Shown: positions 25,671 through 35,139 of the stretch, piece after piece | Layout of the letters: the number at the start of each line of letters is the position of its first letter | How positions within the stretch are numbered: the first letter of the stretch is position 1 | Source: Candidatus Opimibacter skivensis | Lineage (GTDB): Bacteria > Bacteroidota > Bacteroidia > Chitinophagales > Saprospiraceae | NCBI GenBank assembly: GCA_016721905.1 | Contig: JADKHH010000028.1 | Location: 1-64,000 of the forward strand | Length of the DNA: 64,000 nt | Direction: 5' to 3' | The notes under the pieces: generated by a model | Seen by the model: the letters and a program-made list of their open reading frames with translations, nothing else | What the model was told of the DNA's origin: nothing | Database searches by the model: none | Translations under genes and position numbers: made by a program

Positions 25671-26498
25671 ATGATGCATAAATCCCTCATACTAGCTTCA
25701 TTGTTATGGCTCGGCGCGACCGGGCCTGATCCTCGGCAGGAGGCCTCTATCGTCAATTACGATTACTGCGACTCCGAAAACTTCACCTGGCAGGGTGGAG
25801 AGGAGATTACCTATACCCTATACTACCAGCTCAATTTTATCTGGATCGCTGCCGGCGAGGCTACCTTCAAGGTGAAAGATATGGGCGACCGTTACTTTAT
25901 CTCCATCGATGGCAAGACCATCAGTGCCTTTGAATGGTTTTATGAAGTCAATGACCGCTATGAAAGTGTCATCGATAAGAAGACATTACTCCCACTTTCC
26001 TTTTCAAGGGATATCCAGGAAGGCAAATATGTCTGGTGGGATAAATTCACCTTCGATCAGAAAAACAATAAAGTGCATGCCTCCAAGGGCTGGCCCGACA
26101 AACCCACTAAGTATTATACAGCGGATCTATCAGGCTGTATGCATGACATGATCTCCATTGTCTACAATGTGCGCAATATCGATTTCAATCAATACGATCC
26201 CGGAGATCAGTTTGGCGTCAAGGTGTTTGTAGAAGAAGAATATCCACTGCAGGTAGAAGTCCGCCAAAAAAATGTGGAGCAAAAAATCCGGGGCCTCGGA
26301 AAAATGAAAACACATCTTATCCGCCCACAGGTGGTCTCAGGCCACTTCTTTGATGACGATACCCGCATGGACATCTACATGTCTGCCGATGGCAACCGTA
26401 TTCCACTCATGATCGAAAGTCCGGTATCGGTTGGAAAGGTCAAGGCGGTGCTCACCAAGTATAAAGGACTCAGGTATCCTTTGGTGTGTGGTGATTAA
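25671..26498 (+). CDS. DUF3108 domain-containing exported protein
   Basis: 275 residues. A short hydrophobic N-terminus (SLILASLLWLGATG) suggests a signal peptide. The body matches DUF3108: EEITYTLYYQLNFIWIAAGE, TISAFEWFYEVNDRYES, LLPLSFSRDIQEGKY and a C-terminal half ending RIPLMIESPVSVGKVKAVL. The family is a beta-rich periplasmic protein of unknown role. ATG pairs at 25671/25674 are the likely starts; the frame is open to 25632. No operon partners. Confidence 0.82.
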   Translation: MMHKSLILASLLWLGATGPDPRQEASIVNYDYCDSENFTWQGGEEITYTLYYQLNFIWIAAGEATFKVKDMGDRYFISIDGKTISAFEWFYEVNDRYESVIDKKTLLPLSFSRDIQEGKYVWWDKFTFDQKNNKVHASKGWPDKPTKYYTADLSGCMHDMISIVYNVRNIDFNQYDPGDQFGVKVFVEEEYPLQVEVRQKNVEQKIRGLGKMKTHLIRPQVVSGHFFDDDTRMDIYMSADGNRIPLMIESPVSVGKVKAVLTKYKGLRYPLVCGD

Positions 26499-26671
26499 GC
26501 TGCACATTGGATTTTGAGCTATCGTAATTCCTTTCTAAGTAAGCTATCCAAACCGCATTGTTTAGTCAACGACAGTTTTGAAGTTTATTCCCCTGGTTTT
26601 CATTGAACTGACATCTAATTGACACAATTGATTGGAGACGCTGGTTAACTTTAGTGAAAAGCCAGAAACCG

Positions 26672-29107
26672 ATGAAATACCTTCTATTTTATTTTATTTG
26701 CATTACCTCATTCCTGCAGGCCCAGGATAATTGTATTGGTAAAGGAGCTGATCAATTATTTCAAGGCAACCGTATTGGTGCTTCCTTTTCGCCGCAAGGC
26801 AGCAAGTTCCTTCCGGGGTATGATTATTTTAAAGTGCCCTATACATCCGAAAATTCTCCGTACACTTTGTTTGCATCAAGTCCTTGGATTGGAGGTTATA
26901 ATAATGGAGAATTAAAAATATCTGCCCAGAGATATGCAGAAGAAACCCACCTTGATTTTTATACAGGGCCATTACTTGAGGATGCAGTTCCCTTGGACAC
27001 CGAGTGCTATCGTTATAATAAAATTTGGAGTAGTAATAGAAATGATATACTCCGACATATAGCAGACTTTGCATTGGATGGTGAGATTTCGGATACCATC
27101 ACTTCAGTATTTGGCTGGCCCGCAGAAGGCAATAACTACTTTTCAGCTATTAACGGTTTTGAATTGCCAATTGGACATCGGGGTGGATGGGCTGATTTTT
27201 CAGATAACAACAACAATGAAGTATATGAGCCTCATCTCGGGGAGCATCCTTGTATTTATGTAAATGATTCAAAACACATTCCTGAGGAAATCATGTGGAT
27301 GGTGTTTAATGACCAGGGACCACATACAGCATCTGGAGGTTTGCCATTAGGTGTTGAAATTCAGTTGACCGTTTTTGCATTCAACTGTCAGGATAATACG
27401 GTGCTCAATAATGCACTGTTTAATAATTATAAAATCATCAATCAAAATTCAGTACCACTGGATAGTGTGCAATTTGGAATGTGGTCTGATTATGATTTAG
27501 GTTGTTCGGAAGATGACTTTGCAGGTTGTGATTCAACTCGAAATACTGAGTATGCCTATAACCAAGACATCAGGGATGGAGATATTAATGGATATTGTAT
27601 TACAGAAATCACCCCTGGATATGGTGATTTTCCACCGATTCAGAGCCTTACCTATCTCTCGCATCGGATGACAAGTTTTATTGTCAATCCCTTGGGCCAT
27701 TTTAATCCTTATCCGTATCCTTATCCGCAACCTTACCAGCCTGCACAGTATTATAACTTATTGAATGGAGAATGGCGGGATGGAAGCCCAATTACTGAGT
27801 TTGAAAACGGTTATAATCCAGGAAGCTCTTATCCAATAACAAAATATTTATACCCTGGTGACCCAAGAGACCTCAGTCAATGGTCCCAGAATAGTTTTTC
27901 TCCCAGTTATGGTGACCCGAGCACATTATCCTCTGCCTATATAGGTGAGTTACTTCCATACGTGCCAGTAACCATTGAAACAGTATATCTATTTCACCAG
28001 GATTCAAGTCTGGACCATATTGGTCAGATTGGATTTATGCAATATCAGATTGACAGTTTGTTGCAGTTGCTGAAAGACACAACCTTGCCTTGCACCGCTT
28101 TCCAGTATTGTGAGGGAGAAGATTGTGTGTGGCCTGGAGATTTTGACCACAACGGAATTGCTGATCATTATGACTTATTGTATTGGGGAGTCATGAAAGA
28201 TCAGTGGGGCCCTCCTCGTGATGGAAAAATCAATTGGGATGGACATCTGGCAGATTCATGGTCCTTGACTTTGCCAAATCTGCTTAATGCAAAACATGGG
28301 GATGGCAATGGCAATAGTGTCATCAATGAGGAAGACCTGGATCGGAATATCCAGCATTATTTATTGATCAACCCCTATTACGAACCACAAGCTTTATTTC
28401 CAGAAGGCCCGGAAATTTTATTAACCTCTGGCCCAATGGAACCCAGTGGCCGAATCCGGAATCTTCGCGTCAGGACCGGAATTACCTTAGAAAACGTTTT
28501 GGGTCTGGCATATGAAATTGATTTTGATACCTCCATTTACAAACTTCAAAATTTTAGGGCACCTTTATGTCCGGCTGATTCAAATATCATATGCCTTTAT
28601 AGCGATACCTATTTTCCAATCGACCCCAATTTTGAAATTTCATCCCGCTATAGTTTTGTGAAGACCGATCACCAACCTATGGAGTTGGAAGAAGGAACTA
28701 TACTGGACATTTTGTTTGGAGGCTTAAATCTCAAGGAAGGTATTGATGTCTCCGCTATACCAGATACGGTTATCATCCGGCTGAAGAATCTTATAGCCAT
28801 TGATCCCTTTGGCAATGATCTCCATATCGGCTCAAATGTCCTGCGAATCCCCAGGGATGAAATAGTGGGTATTCATGATCCGGCACCCACAGCAACATTG
28901 GTTTACCCTAATCCTGCTGAAGACCTCATTGAAGTGATAACGGATGTAGAGTCTGCAGCCCAGATTTTTTCTGTTCAAGGCCAACTGGTCAGAAACCTGA
29001 CCGCATCAGAGGTCAAAGACCCTATCGATGTTTCAACCCTGCCGCCGGGGTTATATATCATCAAAATTGCTGCTACCGGAGAAGCAATTAGGGTGATTGT
29101 CCAGTAA
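26672..29107 (+). CDS. Large T9SS-secreted protein with dockerin-like repeats
   Basis: 811 residues starting at ATG 26672 with signal peptide KYLLFYFICITSFLQAQ (a GTG at 26654 is in frame). A beta-rich body follows, with an EF-hand-like dockerin segment around residues 490-580 (WPGDFDHNGIADHYDLLYWG, then GDGNGNSVINEEDLDRN). A cohesin-like or choice-of-anchor beta domain comes next, then a type A T9SS sorting domain (LVYPNPAEDLIEVITDV ending LPPGLYIIKIAATGE). A repetitive PYPYPYPQPYQP stretch lies near residue 350. Exported to the surface; ligand unknown. Confidence 0.85.
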   Translation: MKYLLFYFICITSFLQAQDNCIGKGADQLFQGNRIGASFSPQGSKFLPGYDYFKVPYTSENSPYTLFASSPWIGGYNNGELKISAQRYAEETHLDFYTGPLLEDAVPLDTECYRYNKIWSSNRNDILRHIADFALDGEISDTITSVFGWPAEGNNYFSAINGFELPIGHRGGWADFSDNNNNEVYEPHLGEHPCIYVNDSKHIPEEIMWMVFNDQGPHTASGGLPLGVEIQLTVFAFNCQDNTVLNNALFNNYKIINQNSVPLDSVQFGMWSDYDLGCSEDDFAGCDSTRNTEYAYNQDIRDGDINGYCITEITPGYGDFPPIQSLTYLSHRMTSFIVNPLGHFNPYPYPYPQPYQPAQYYNLLNGEWRDGSPITEFENGYNPGSSYPITKYLYPGDPRDLSQWSQNSFSPSYGDPSTLSSAYIGELLPYVPVTIETVYLFHQDSSLDHIGQIGFMQYQIDSLLQLLKDTTLPCTAFQYCEGEDCVWPGDFDHNGIADHYDLLYWGVMKDQWGPPRDGKINWDGHLADSWSLTLPNLLNAKHGDGNGNSVINEEDLDRNIQHYLLINPYYEPQALFPEGPEILLTSGPMEPSGRIRNLRVRTGITLENVLGLAYEIDFDTSIYKLQNFRAPLCPADSNIICLYSDTYFPIDPNFEISSRYSFVKTDHQPMELEEGTILDILFGGLNLKEGIDVSAIPDTVIIRLKNLIAIDPFGNDLHIGSNVLRIPRDEIVGIHDPAPTATLVYPNPAEDLIEVITDVESAAQIFSVQGQLVRNLTASEVKDPIDVSTLPPGLYIIKIAATGEAIRVIVQ

Positions 29108-29126
29108 ATCATAGAGATTCCTACCT

Positions 29127-29245
29127 GGCAGTTGCAAACTGCCTGTCTATGATCATACAGCTGGATCATGATCCTTATAGTGATTTGAAGTTGCAAACTT
29201 CAAATAGCGAGGCAAACTTCAAATAGTGTGGCAAACTTCAAATAG
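29127..29245. repeat. Hairpins with AGTTGCAAACT core and TGCAAACTTCAAATAG words
   Basis: GGCAGTT-GCA-AACTGCC at 29127-29143 and TTTGAAGTT-GCA-AACTTCAAA at 29184-29204 share an AGTTGCAAACT centre with different, still complementary arms. Two further GGCAAACTTCAAATAG copies follow. A third hairpin with the same centre is at 52421-52443. Confidence 0.75.
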
Positions 29246-29393
29246 CGGGTAGGGCTAGAGCCTGGCTTAATCGGGGTAGTCGGGAATCCGACACAGATTG
29301 CTGTGCCCTGAATAAGCAAAACACAAACTTTTCATTATTTTGCCCCGCCTTGAAAGCTCAGGGCAGAATAAATCACTCCTTAAATAGTATTAT

Positions 29394-30869
29394 ATGAAGA
29401 GTTTCTTTGGGCATCCCCCAGGTTTGGCTACCCTCTTTTTTACCGAAATGTGGGAAAGGTTCTCCTATTATGGGGGCAGAGCGATGTTGATTTTGTACAT
29501 GACCGCTGCTGTTGTAGGCGAAAATCCGGGTCTCGGCCTCACAGTCATGGAAGCCGGTGCCTTGTATGGATTATACACCGCAGTCGTCTATATGACCAAC
29601 CTCCCCGGAGGCTGGATCGCTGACAAATTTATCGGTGCCCGAAACGCTGTCTTCTATGGTGGATGTATTATCGCCCTCGGAAACCTCATGCTCGCCGCAC
29701 CTTTCGGCCTCCCCAGTTTCTATTCCGGACTTGGGTTGATCGCCATCGGAACAGGCTTGCTGAAACCAAACGTAAGCACCATGGTAGGCTCGCTTTATGG
29801 TCAGGGAGACGTACGTCGTGATTCTGCTTTCTCTATCTTCTATATGGGTATCAACCTGGGCGCTTTCTTAGCTCCACTGATCGCCGGCTATTTTGGCCAG
29901 AATGTCAACTGGCGCACAGGCTTCCTCGTGGTAGCAATAGGTATGGTCCTCGGTTTGTTCCAATACAAACTCGGAGCCAAACACCTTGGCGATGCAGGCA
30001 AGCTCGTCAGAAGCGGAGTGCCAGGTGAACATGAAAAGCAACAAAAAGCATTGCGCACAGGTATGTTAGGCGCACTGATAGCAGTTATCATATTGTTGGC
30101 AGTTCACTTCACTGGCATTATGCCGCTGACAGTAGTCAGTGTGTCTGATCTCGTAGGTATCCTGCTATTAGTTATCCCTGTAGTCTATTTTGGATTCTTA
30201 TTTACCAAAGGCGGTTTTGATGCTGCCGAAAAGAAACGAATTGTAGCGATTATCATCTTTTACCTCGCTGCCGCTTTGTTCTGGTCCGCCTTCGAACAAG
30301 CCGGCTCCACGCTGACCCTGTTTGCAGACAGGAATACACATAATTCATTCCTTGGCATGGAATTCCCATCCACCTGGTGGCAGAGTATCAATGCCTTGTT
30401 TATTATCGTCCTCTCCGGAGTCTTTGCATGGCTGTGGCTCAAGCTCAATAAAATGAAGATGGAACCTTCCACTCCGATGAAGTTTGCCATCGGTCTGCTT
30501 TTAGTTGGGGTAGGTTTCTTAATCCTTGTTCCAGCAGCGATTATTATTGAAAAGACAGGCAACAGGGTCGGTATTCACTGGCTGCTGATGTTATATTTCA
30601 TTCACACCGTCGGGGAATTATTCCTTTCTCCGGTGGGCTTGAGTGCGATGACCAAACTGGCTCCTGCCCGTATCGTCGGACAGATGATGGGTATCTGGTT
30701 CCTCGGAGCTGCTACCGGTAACTTCATCGGCGGTCGCGTAGGTGGTATGTTCGAATCCTTTCCATTGAAAAATATATTCCTCGCGATATTCATCTTCAGT
30801 CTTGTAGCATCGCTCGTGATGTTCCTGCTGGTGCCATGGATGAAGCGATTGATGGGAGAAGTGAAATAG
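29394..30869 (+). CDS. POT-family proton-dependent oligopeptide transporter
   Basis: Inner-membrane MFS peptide importer, 491 residues. The POT signature in helix 1 is present (GLATLFFTEMWERFSYYGGRA with the ExxERFxYY motif), and helix 5 carries SIFYMGINLGAFLAP, the second POT motif. About 14 hydrophobic segments are visible. A second, related POT gene follows at 31107. Substrate is presumed to be di/tripeptides. Starts at ATG 29394 with no upstream alternative. Confidence 0.93.
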   Translation: MKSFFGHPPGLATLFFTEMWERFSYYGGRAMLILYMTAAVVGENPGLGLTVMEAGALYGLYTAVVYMTNLPGGWIADKFIGARNAVFYGGCIIALGNLMLAAPFGLPSFYSGLGLIAIGTGLLKPNVSTMVGSLYGQGDVRRDSAFSIFYMGINLGAFLAPLIAGYFGQNVNWRTGFLVVAIGMVLGLFQYKLGAKHLGDAGKLVRSGVPGEHEKQQKALRTGMLGALIAVIILLAVHFTGIMPLTVVSVSDLVGILLLVIPVVYFGFLFTKGGFDAAEKKRIVAIIIFYLAAALFWSAFEQAGSTLTLFADRNTHNSFLGMEFPSTWWQSINALFIIVLSGVFAWLWLKLNKMKMEPSTPMKFAIGLLLVGVGFLILVPAAIIIEKTGNRVGIHWLLMLYFIHTVGELFLSPVGLSAMTKLAPARIVGQMMGIWFLGAATGNFIGGRVGGMFESFPLKNIFLAIFIFSLVASLVMFLLVPWMKRLMGEVK

Positions 30870-30924
30870 CTGTCAGCTATCAGCTCTCAGCTGTCAGGCG
30901 CATCCATTAGGGATGCCAGATATA

Positions 30925-30973
30925 AGATGCCAGATGCCAGACTTGATAGAGTCTGTATCTGGCATCTTTTTTT
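30925..30973 (+). terminator. Hairpin plus T-run built from GATGCCAG words
   Basis: AGATGCCAGATGCCAGACT (30925-30943) pairs with AGTCTGTATCTGGCATCT (30950-30967) and is followed by T-rich DNA. It can terminate the first POT gene. The same words flank the four-helix-bundle gene at 61.6-62.3 kb, so this looks like an empty copy of that element used as a terminator. The words before it (30869-30897) belong to the CAGCTATCAGCTCTCAGCTG family. Confidence 0.7.
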
Positions 30974-31106
30974 GGTTAAGGATTAAAGGTGCATCTCACA
31001 CGTCTCACTCTCTCACTCTCTTACTCTCTCACATTCTGGCATCTTGTAGAAAAAAACTACCTTGACCAATCGAATTCAATAATGGTCAGTTAACCAGCCA
31101 AACTAT

Positions 31107-31886
31107 ATGAGTCAAAATCAATCGAACCAGGAATTAACACTGGAAAGCATCCAGAATTTTACAGGCAAGTATCCACGACAGCTTTGGTATTTGTTTTCCA
31201 TAGAGATGTGGGAGCGCTTCTGTTTCTATGGTATGCGGGGCATGCTGGCCGTCTTTATGGTCGAAAAACTATTGATGGAAGATGGTGCCGTCAATCTGCA
31301 ATATGGTGCGATACAGGCATTCATCTATATTTTCACTTTCGTGGGTGGTTTCTTTGCGGATAAAATCCTGGGCTTCCGAAAATCACTTTTCTGGGGAGGG
31401 ACTTTAATGGCCATTGGCGGATTTTCAATTGCCTTTGCACCGGTAGATATGTTCTATATCGGCACGTGCTTTACGATCATCGGTACAGGTTTTTTTAAAC
31501 CTAATATTTCGACCATGGTGGGCTACCTGTATAAGGAAGGAGATTCGAGACGCGATGCAGGCTTTAGCCTCTTTTATGCGGGCATCAACCTGGGTGCACT
31601 GCTTGGTGGAATCCTCATGATCTGGGTCGGAAAATATTATTCCTGGGGACTGGCCTTTGCACTCGTAGGCATCGTGATGCTCATCAGTATTACCACTCTG
31701 TTTTTTACACAGAAGTCTTTTGGCCCAATTGGTTTGTCTCCTCTTGACCCTACCTACACACGTCGGAAAAAACTAACGTTTGAGATAGCGACCTACATAG
31801 GCTCTCTGGCCATCATGCCGCTGATTCTGATTCTCATCAAGAATACGCATTACACCGACATGTTTATGCTGATTGCAGGCCCCTGA
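31107..31886 (+). CDS. Second POT peptide transporter, N-terminal half (frame break)
   Basis: Carries POT motif 1 (LWYLFSIEMWERFCFYGMRG) and motif 2 (FSLFYAGINLGALLGG). It ends at 31886 after LIAGP because the run GGCCCCTGA has one C too few: GGCCCCCTGACC would read GPLTLLYVFYEMT and continue in the next fragment. With that one base the protein is about 500 residues, like its neighbour. Paralogue of the gene at 29394. Confidence 0.85.
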   Translation: MSQNQSNQELTLESIQNFTGKYPRQLWYLFSIEMWERFCFYGMRGMLAVFMVEKLLMEDGAVNLQYGAIQAFIYIFTFVGGFFADKILGFRKSLFWGGTLMAIGGFSIAFAPVDMFYIGTCFTIIGTGFFKPNISTMVGYLYKEGDSRRDAGFSLFYAGINLGALLGGILMIWVGKYYSWGLAFALVGIVMLISITTLFFTQKSFGPIGLSPLDPTYTRRKKLTFEIATYIGSLAIMPLILILIKNTHYTDMFMLIAGP

Positions 31887-31888
31887 CC

Positions 31889-32605
31889 TTGTTGTATGTG
31901 TTTTATGAGATGACCCATCACACCTGGGAAGAAAATAAAAAACTTATCGCGGCACTCATCTTTATTGTGTTTTCAATTCTCTTCTGGGCTTTCTTCGAGC
32001 AGAGCGGCGGTTCGCTCAGCCTCTTTGCGCTCAACAATATCAAACACGATTTGGCAGGGATCCCAATGGATCCTAATATTGTCAACAACTCATCCAACTC
32101 GCTTTTCGTCATCATTTTTGCCCCCCTGCTGGGATTACTCTGGGTGTGGCTTAGCAAACGAAAGATGGAACCCAATTCTGTGCTCAAATTTGGACTCGGA
32201 TTTTTGCTTTTAGGACTGGGTTTCTATGTTTTTTATTCTACCGTCGGTTTCGCTACACCAGAGGGTATGACGTCCCTTGAAATTTTTACGATTGCTTATT
32301 TCGTCGTCACCTTTGCCGAGCTCTGTGTGTCACCTATTGGTCTGTCCCTGATGACCAAATTGTCCCCCAACAGGATGCAAGGACTGATGATGGGCATGTG
32401 GTTCCTGGCCAGCGGATATGGACAATATGTCGCAGGTCTCCTCGGCCATGGCATGAGCGTGCCCGGCACCGATGCCAGTGCAATGGAAAAATTAATTGCC
32501 TTCACAGATGGGTACAAGACACTGGCGATTTATGCTTTGATCGCCGGCGCGGCATTATTGATACTTGCACCATTTGTCAGGAGATTGATGGGCACCACGA
32601 AGTGA
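31889..32605 (+). CDS. Second POT peptide transporter, C-terminal half
   Basis: Continues the transporter from residue ~260. The segments ILFWAFFEQSGGSLSLFALN, LFVIIFAPLLGLLWVWLSKR and FAELCVSPIGLSLMTKLSP are the typical helices 7-10 of POT proteins and align with the first copy (LFWSAFEQAGSTLTLFAD). The frame break at 31880 is probably a sequencing error in a C-run; if real, the gene is inactive and the first POT gene is the only functional one. Confidence 0.8.
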   Translation: MLYVFYEMTHHTWEENKKLIAALIFIVFSILFWAFFEQSGGSLSLFALNNIKHDLAGIPMDPNIVNNSSNSLFVIIFAPLLGLLWVWLSKRKMEPNSVLKFGLGFLLLGLGFYVFYSTVGFATPEGMTSLEIFTIAYFVVTFAELCVSPIGLSLMTKLSPNRMQGLMMGMWFLASGYGQYVAGLLGHGMSVPGTDASAMEKLIAFTDGYKTLAIYALIAGAALLILAPFVRRLMGTTK

Positions 32606-33268
32606 GAAGGGGTTGATGTGTTGATAAGTTGATAAGTTGATAAGTTGATGTGTTGATGGGTTGATGAATTGGTGAGTTGAGGGCCTGGACACTTTTGTTG
32701 ATAGGGTGGTGAGTTGAGCCTCCGTGTTCTCCGTGCCCTCCGTGCGAAACATTTTGTGGTGGTTGGTGAGTGAGTGGAACTTTTTTGGTAGGGTGGTGAG
32801 TTGAGCCTCCGTGTTCTCCGTGCCCTCCGTGCGAAACATTTTGTTGATAGGTTGGTGAGTTGAGCCTCCGTGTTCTCCGTGCCCTCTCCCGCTACCTCTT
32901 CGGGGCGGGATCTTCGCTTTGCTTCGACGTGCGAAACATTTTGTTGATAGGTTGATTGGTTGATAAGGAGGATTTAATTATCGAAATTTAGCTGCGGCGT
33001 TGCGGCGTTGCGCGAGAAAAAGTTTGAAGGATTCGACACCTAAGAATACAAACGGCTAAAGAGGCTAAAAGCATAGGGCATAGAGCAAAGGGCATAGGGA
33101 CTGTCTGGAGACAGATTATCAAAGGTATATTGGGCAAGAGCAGTGAATAAGAATCAATTAAGAGCGGTTTAGACAAATACTCTGGAAGCTGGCAGCTGGT
33201 AGCTTACTGATAGCTGCCAGCTTACAGCTGATAGCCTAAAATGATAGCCGAAAGCTTAGCTTTGCTCC
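32606..33268. repeat. Dense intergenic repeat region (three word families)
   Basis: 32612-32690: GTTGATAAGTTGATGTGTTG words. 32717-32757, 32804-32840 and 32863-32937: three copies of GAGCCTCCGTGTTCTCCGTG followed by CCCTCCGTGCGAAAC. The third copy is split by a 41-bp insertion at 32887-32927 that begins TCCCGC and contains GCGGGA. 33050-33070: GGCTAAAGAGGCTAAAAGC. 33180-33237: AGCTGGCAGCTGGTAGC-type words just before the M42 gene. No gene seen. Confidence 0.85.
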
Positions 33269-34249
33269 ATGATTGACTTTCCTCTACTCAAGAAAATATC
33301 CGAAACCCCCGGCGCTCCCGGTTTCGAAACCCAGATCAGAGATCTCATCAAGTCTGAGATTGCAGGCCTGGTCGATGAGATGTACATAGACACCATGGGT
33401 TCCCTCATCGGTGTTGTCAAAGGCCGCGAATCCAAGAAAGTGATGGTCGCCGCGCACATGGACGAGATCAGCTTTATGGTCACCCACATTGACGACGAAG
33501 GGTTTATACGCTTCCACCCACTGGGAGGATTTGATCCAAAGACCTTGTCCGCACAACGGGTCATCGTACATGGCCGCGAAGACATCATGGGCGTCATGGG
33601 CAGCAAGCCGGTCCACCTGATGACACCTGAGGAGAAAAACAAGAATCCACAACTGAGAGATTATTTCATTGACACCGGTCGTTCGGCTGCGCAAGTGAAG
33701 GAACTCGTCGATATCGGAGATCCGATCACTCGCGAGCGCGATCTCATCATGATGGGGGAGTGCATCAATGGAAAATCACTCGACAACAGGGTGTCTGTGT
33801 ATATCCTGATTGAAGTATTAAAAGCATTGAAGGGCAAGTCACTTCCTTATGATTTTTATGCAGCCTTCACGGTGCAGGAAGAAGTAGGATTACGTGGTGC
33901 ATTCAATGCAGCAGGACATATCGATCCGGATTTTGGTATCGGTCTCGATGTGACCATTGCATTTGATACTCCTGGAGCGCTTCCTTATGAAATGGTCACA
34001 CGACTTGGCAAAGGCACCGCTGTAAAGATCCTCGACGGTTCGATCATCTGTGATACGCGCATGACTTCGTTTATGAAGGCAACGGCGACAAAGCATGCTA
34101 TTCCTTATCAATTGGAGATATTGCCTGCTGGTGGTACAGATACCGGTGCTATTCAGCGTCAGGGAAATAAAGGATCGATTGCAGGAGCTATATCTATTCC
34201 GTTGAGGCATGTCCATCAGAGTATAGAGATGGCACATGTGCAGATATAA
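33269..34249 (+). CDS. M42 family metallopeptidase (frame break near the C-terminus)
   Basis: Cytosolic dodecameric aminopeptidase (TET/FrvX type) that trims peptides. Metal ligands are visible: His in VMVAAHMDEISFMV, Asp in NGKSLDNRVSVY, Glu pair in TVQEEVGLRGA, Asp in GIGLDVTIAFD, and the C-terminal His in LRHVHQSIEMAH. The frame stops at 34249, but one extra G in CAGATATAAC (34243-34246) would give HVQDITSSIDLLTATITELD and end at 34315, the usual family length (~349 residues). It is followed directly by the pterin dehydratase gene. Confidence 0.9.
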   Translation: MIDFPLLKKISETPGAPGFETQIRDLIKSEIAGLVDEMYIDTMGSLIGVVKGRESKKVMVAAHMDEISFMVTHIDDEGFIRFHPLGGFDPKTLSAQRVIVHGREDIMGVMGSKPVHLMTPEEKNKNPQLRDYFIDTGRSAAQVKELVDIGDPITRERDLIMMGECINGKSLDNRVSVYILIEVLKALKGKSLPYDFYAAFTVQEEVGLRGAFNAAGHIDPDFGIGLDVTIAFDTPGALPYEMVTRLGKGTAVKILDGSIICDTRMTSFMKATATKHAIPYQLEILPAGGTDTGAIQRQGNKGSIAGAISIPLRHVHQSIEMAHVQI

Positions 34250-34315
34250 CTTCCTCTATTGACTTGCTGACAGCGACGATCACGGAATTGGATCAATGGA
34301 AATGGGAACTATAAG

Positions 34316-34573
34316 ATGATGAACTGGACAGAAAAAGATAATAAACTCGTCGGCGAATTCGTCTTCGAAGATTTTTCACAAGCATGGGCCTTCATGACGG
34401 AGGTCGCTATCCTTGCCGAACGAAAAAATCATCATCCGGACTGGACCAATGTCTGGAATCGGGTAGTGATCACCCTCACTACGCATGATGAAGGCGACAT
34501 CGTCACAGAAAAAGACCGCAAGATGGCCGATAGCATCAGCAAGATATTTGAGAGGTATCAATACAGATCGTAA
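34316..34573 (+). CDS. phhB: 4a-hydroxytetrahydrobiopterin dehydratase
   Basis: Pterin-4a-carbinolamine dehydratase, 85 residues. The family motif EKKNHHPDW-type is present as AERKNHHPDWTNVWNRV (the two His and Asp are the active site), followed by ITLTTHDEGDIVTEKDRKMA. Function: regenerates pterin cofactor after aromatic amino-acid hydroxylation, or a broader pterin role. ATG ATG at 34316/34319. Its stop (TAATG) overlaps the start of the aminotransferase gene, so they are coupled. Confidence 0.92.
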   Translation: MMNWTEKDNKLVGEFVFEDFSQAWAFMTEVAILAERKNHHPDWTNVWNRVVITLTTHDEGDIVTEKDRKMADSISKIFERYQYRS

Positions 34574-35139
34574 TGAGCTTGCAGAGCAAACTGCCTGATG
34601 TAGGCACGACGATATTTACCATCATGTCGCGCCTCGCGGCTGAGCATAATGCGATCAACCTTTCACAGGGGTTTCCTGATTTCGATGCAGATCCGGCACT
34701 GATACTTGCTGTCTCAGAGGCGATGGCAAAAGGTCAAAATCAGTATGCACCGATGCCTGGCCTCCCCGATCTCAATGTCGCCATCGCCCGCAAACTACAT
34801 GGCGATTATGGCTGGATGCCTGATCCTGAAACGGAGATCACAGTTACTGCAGGAGGAACACAAGCATTGTATTCCATCATCGGCGCTATGATCAGTCAAG
34901 GTGATGAGGTGATTGTACTCGAGCCGAGTTATGACAGCTATATTCCATCTGTCGTTTCTTTCGGAGGTGTGGTCAAGACCGTTCAGTTGCTACCACCATC
35001 ATACAAAGTAAATTGGGATGAGGTAGAATCGCTGATCACTTCGCGCACCAAACTCATCATGATCAATACCCCTCACAACCCATGTGGTGTCGTATTGGAA
35101 CAGTCCGATCTTCAGTCGCCTCGAAGAAATCGTGCTTAA
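34573..35139 (+). CDS. Methionine-type PLP aminotransferase, N-terminal part (frame break)
   Basis: Class I/II aminotransferase of the YbdL/kynurenine aminotransferase-like group. Seen: SRLAAEHNAINLSQGFPDF, NQYAPMPGLPDLNVAIARK, EITVTAGGTQALYSIIGAM and INTPHNPCGVVLEQSDLQ. The frame is lost just after SDLQ: CTTCAGTCGCCTC has one extra base, and the other frame continues RLEEIVLKHGIYLISDEVY. With the next fragment the enzyme is 383 residues, the normal length. Cotranscribed with the pterin dehydratase. Confidence 0.88.
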   Translation: MSLQSKLPDVGTTIFTIMSRLAAEHNAINLSQGFPDFDADPALILAVSEAMAKGQNQYAPMPGLPDLNVAIARKLHGDYGWMPDPETEITVTAGGTQALYSIIGAMISQGDEVIVLEPSYDSYIPSVVSFGGVVKTVQLLPPSYKVNWDEVESLITSRTKLIMINTPHNPCGVVLEQSDLQSPRRNRA

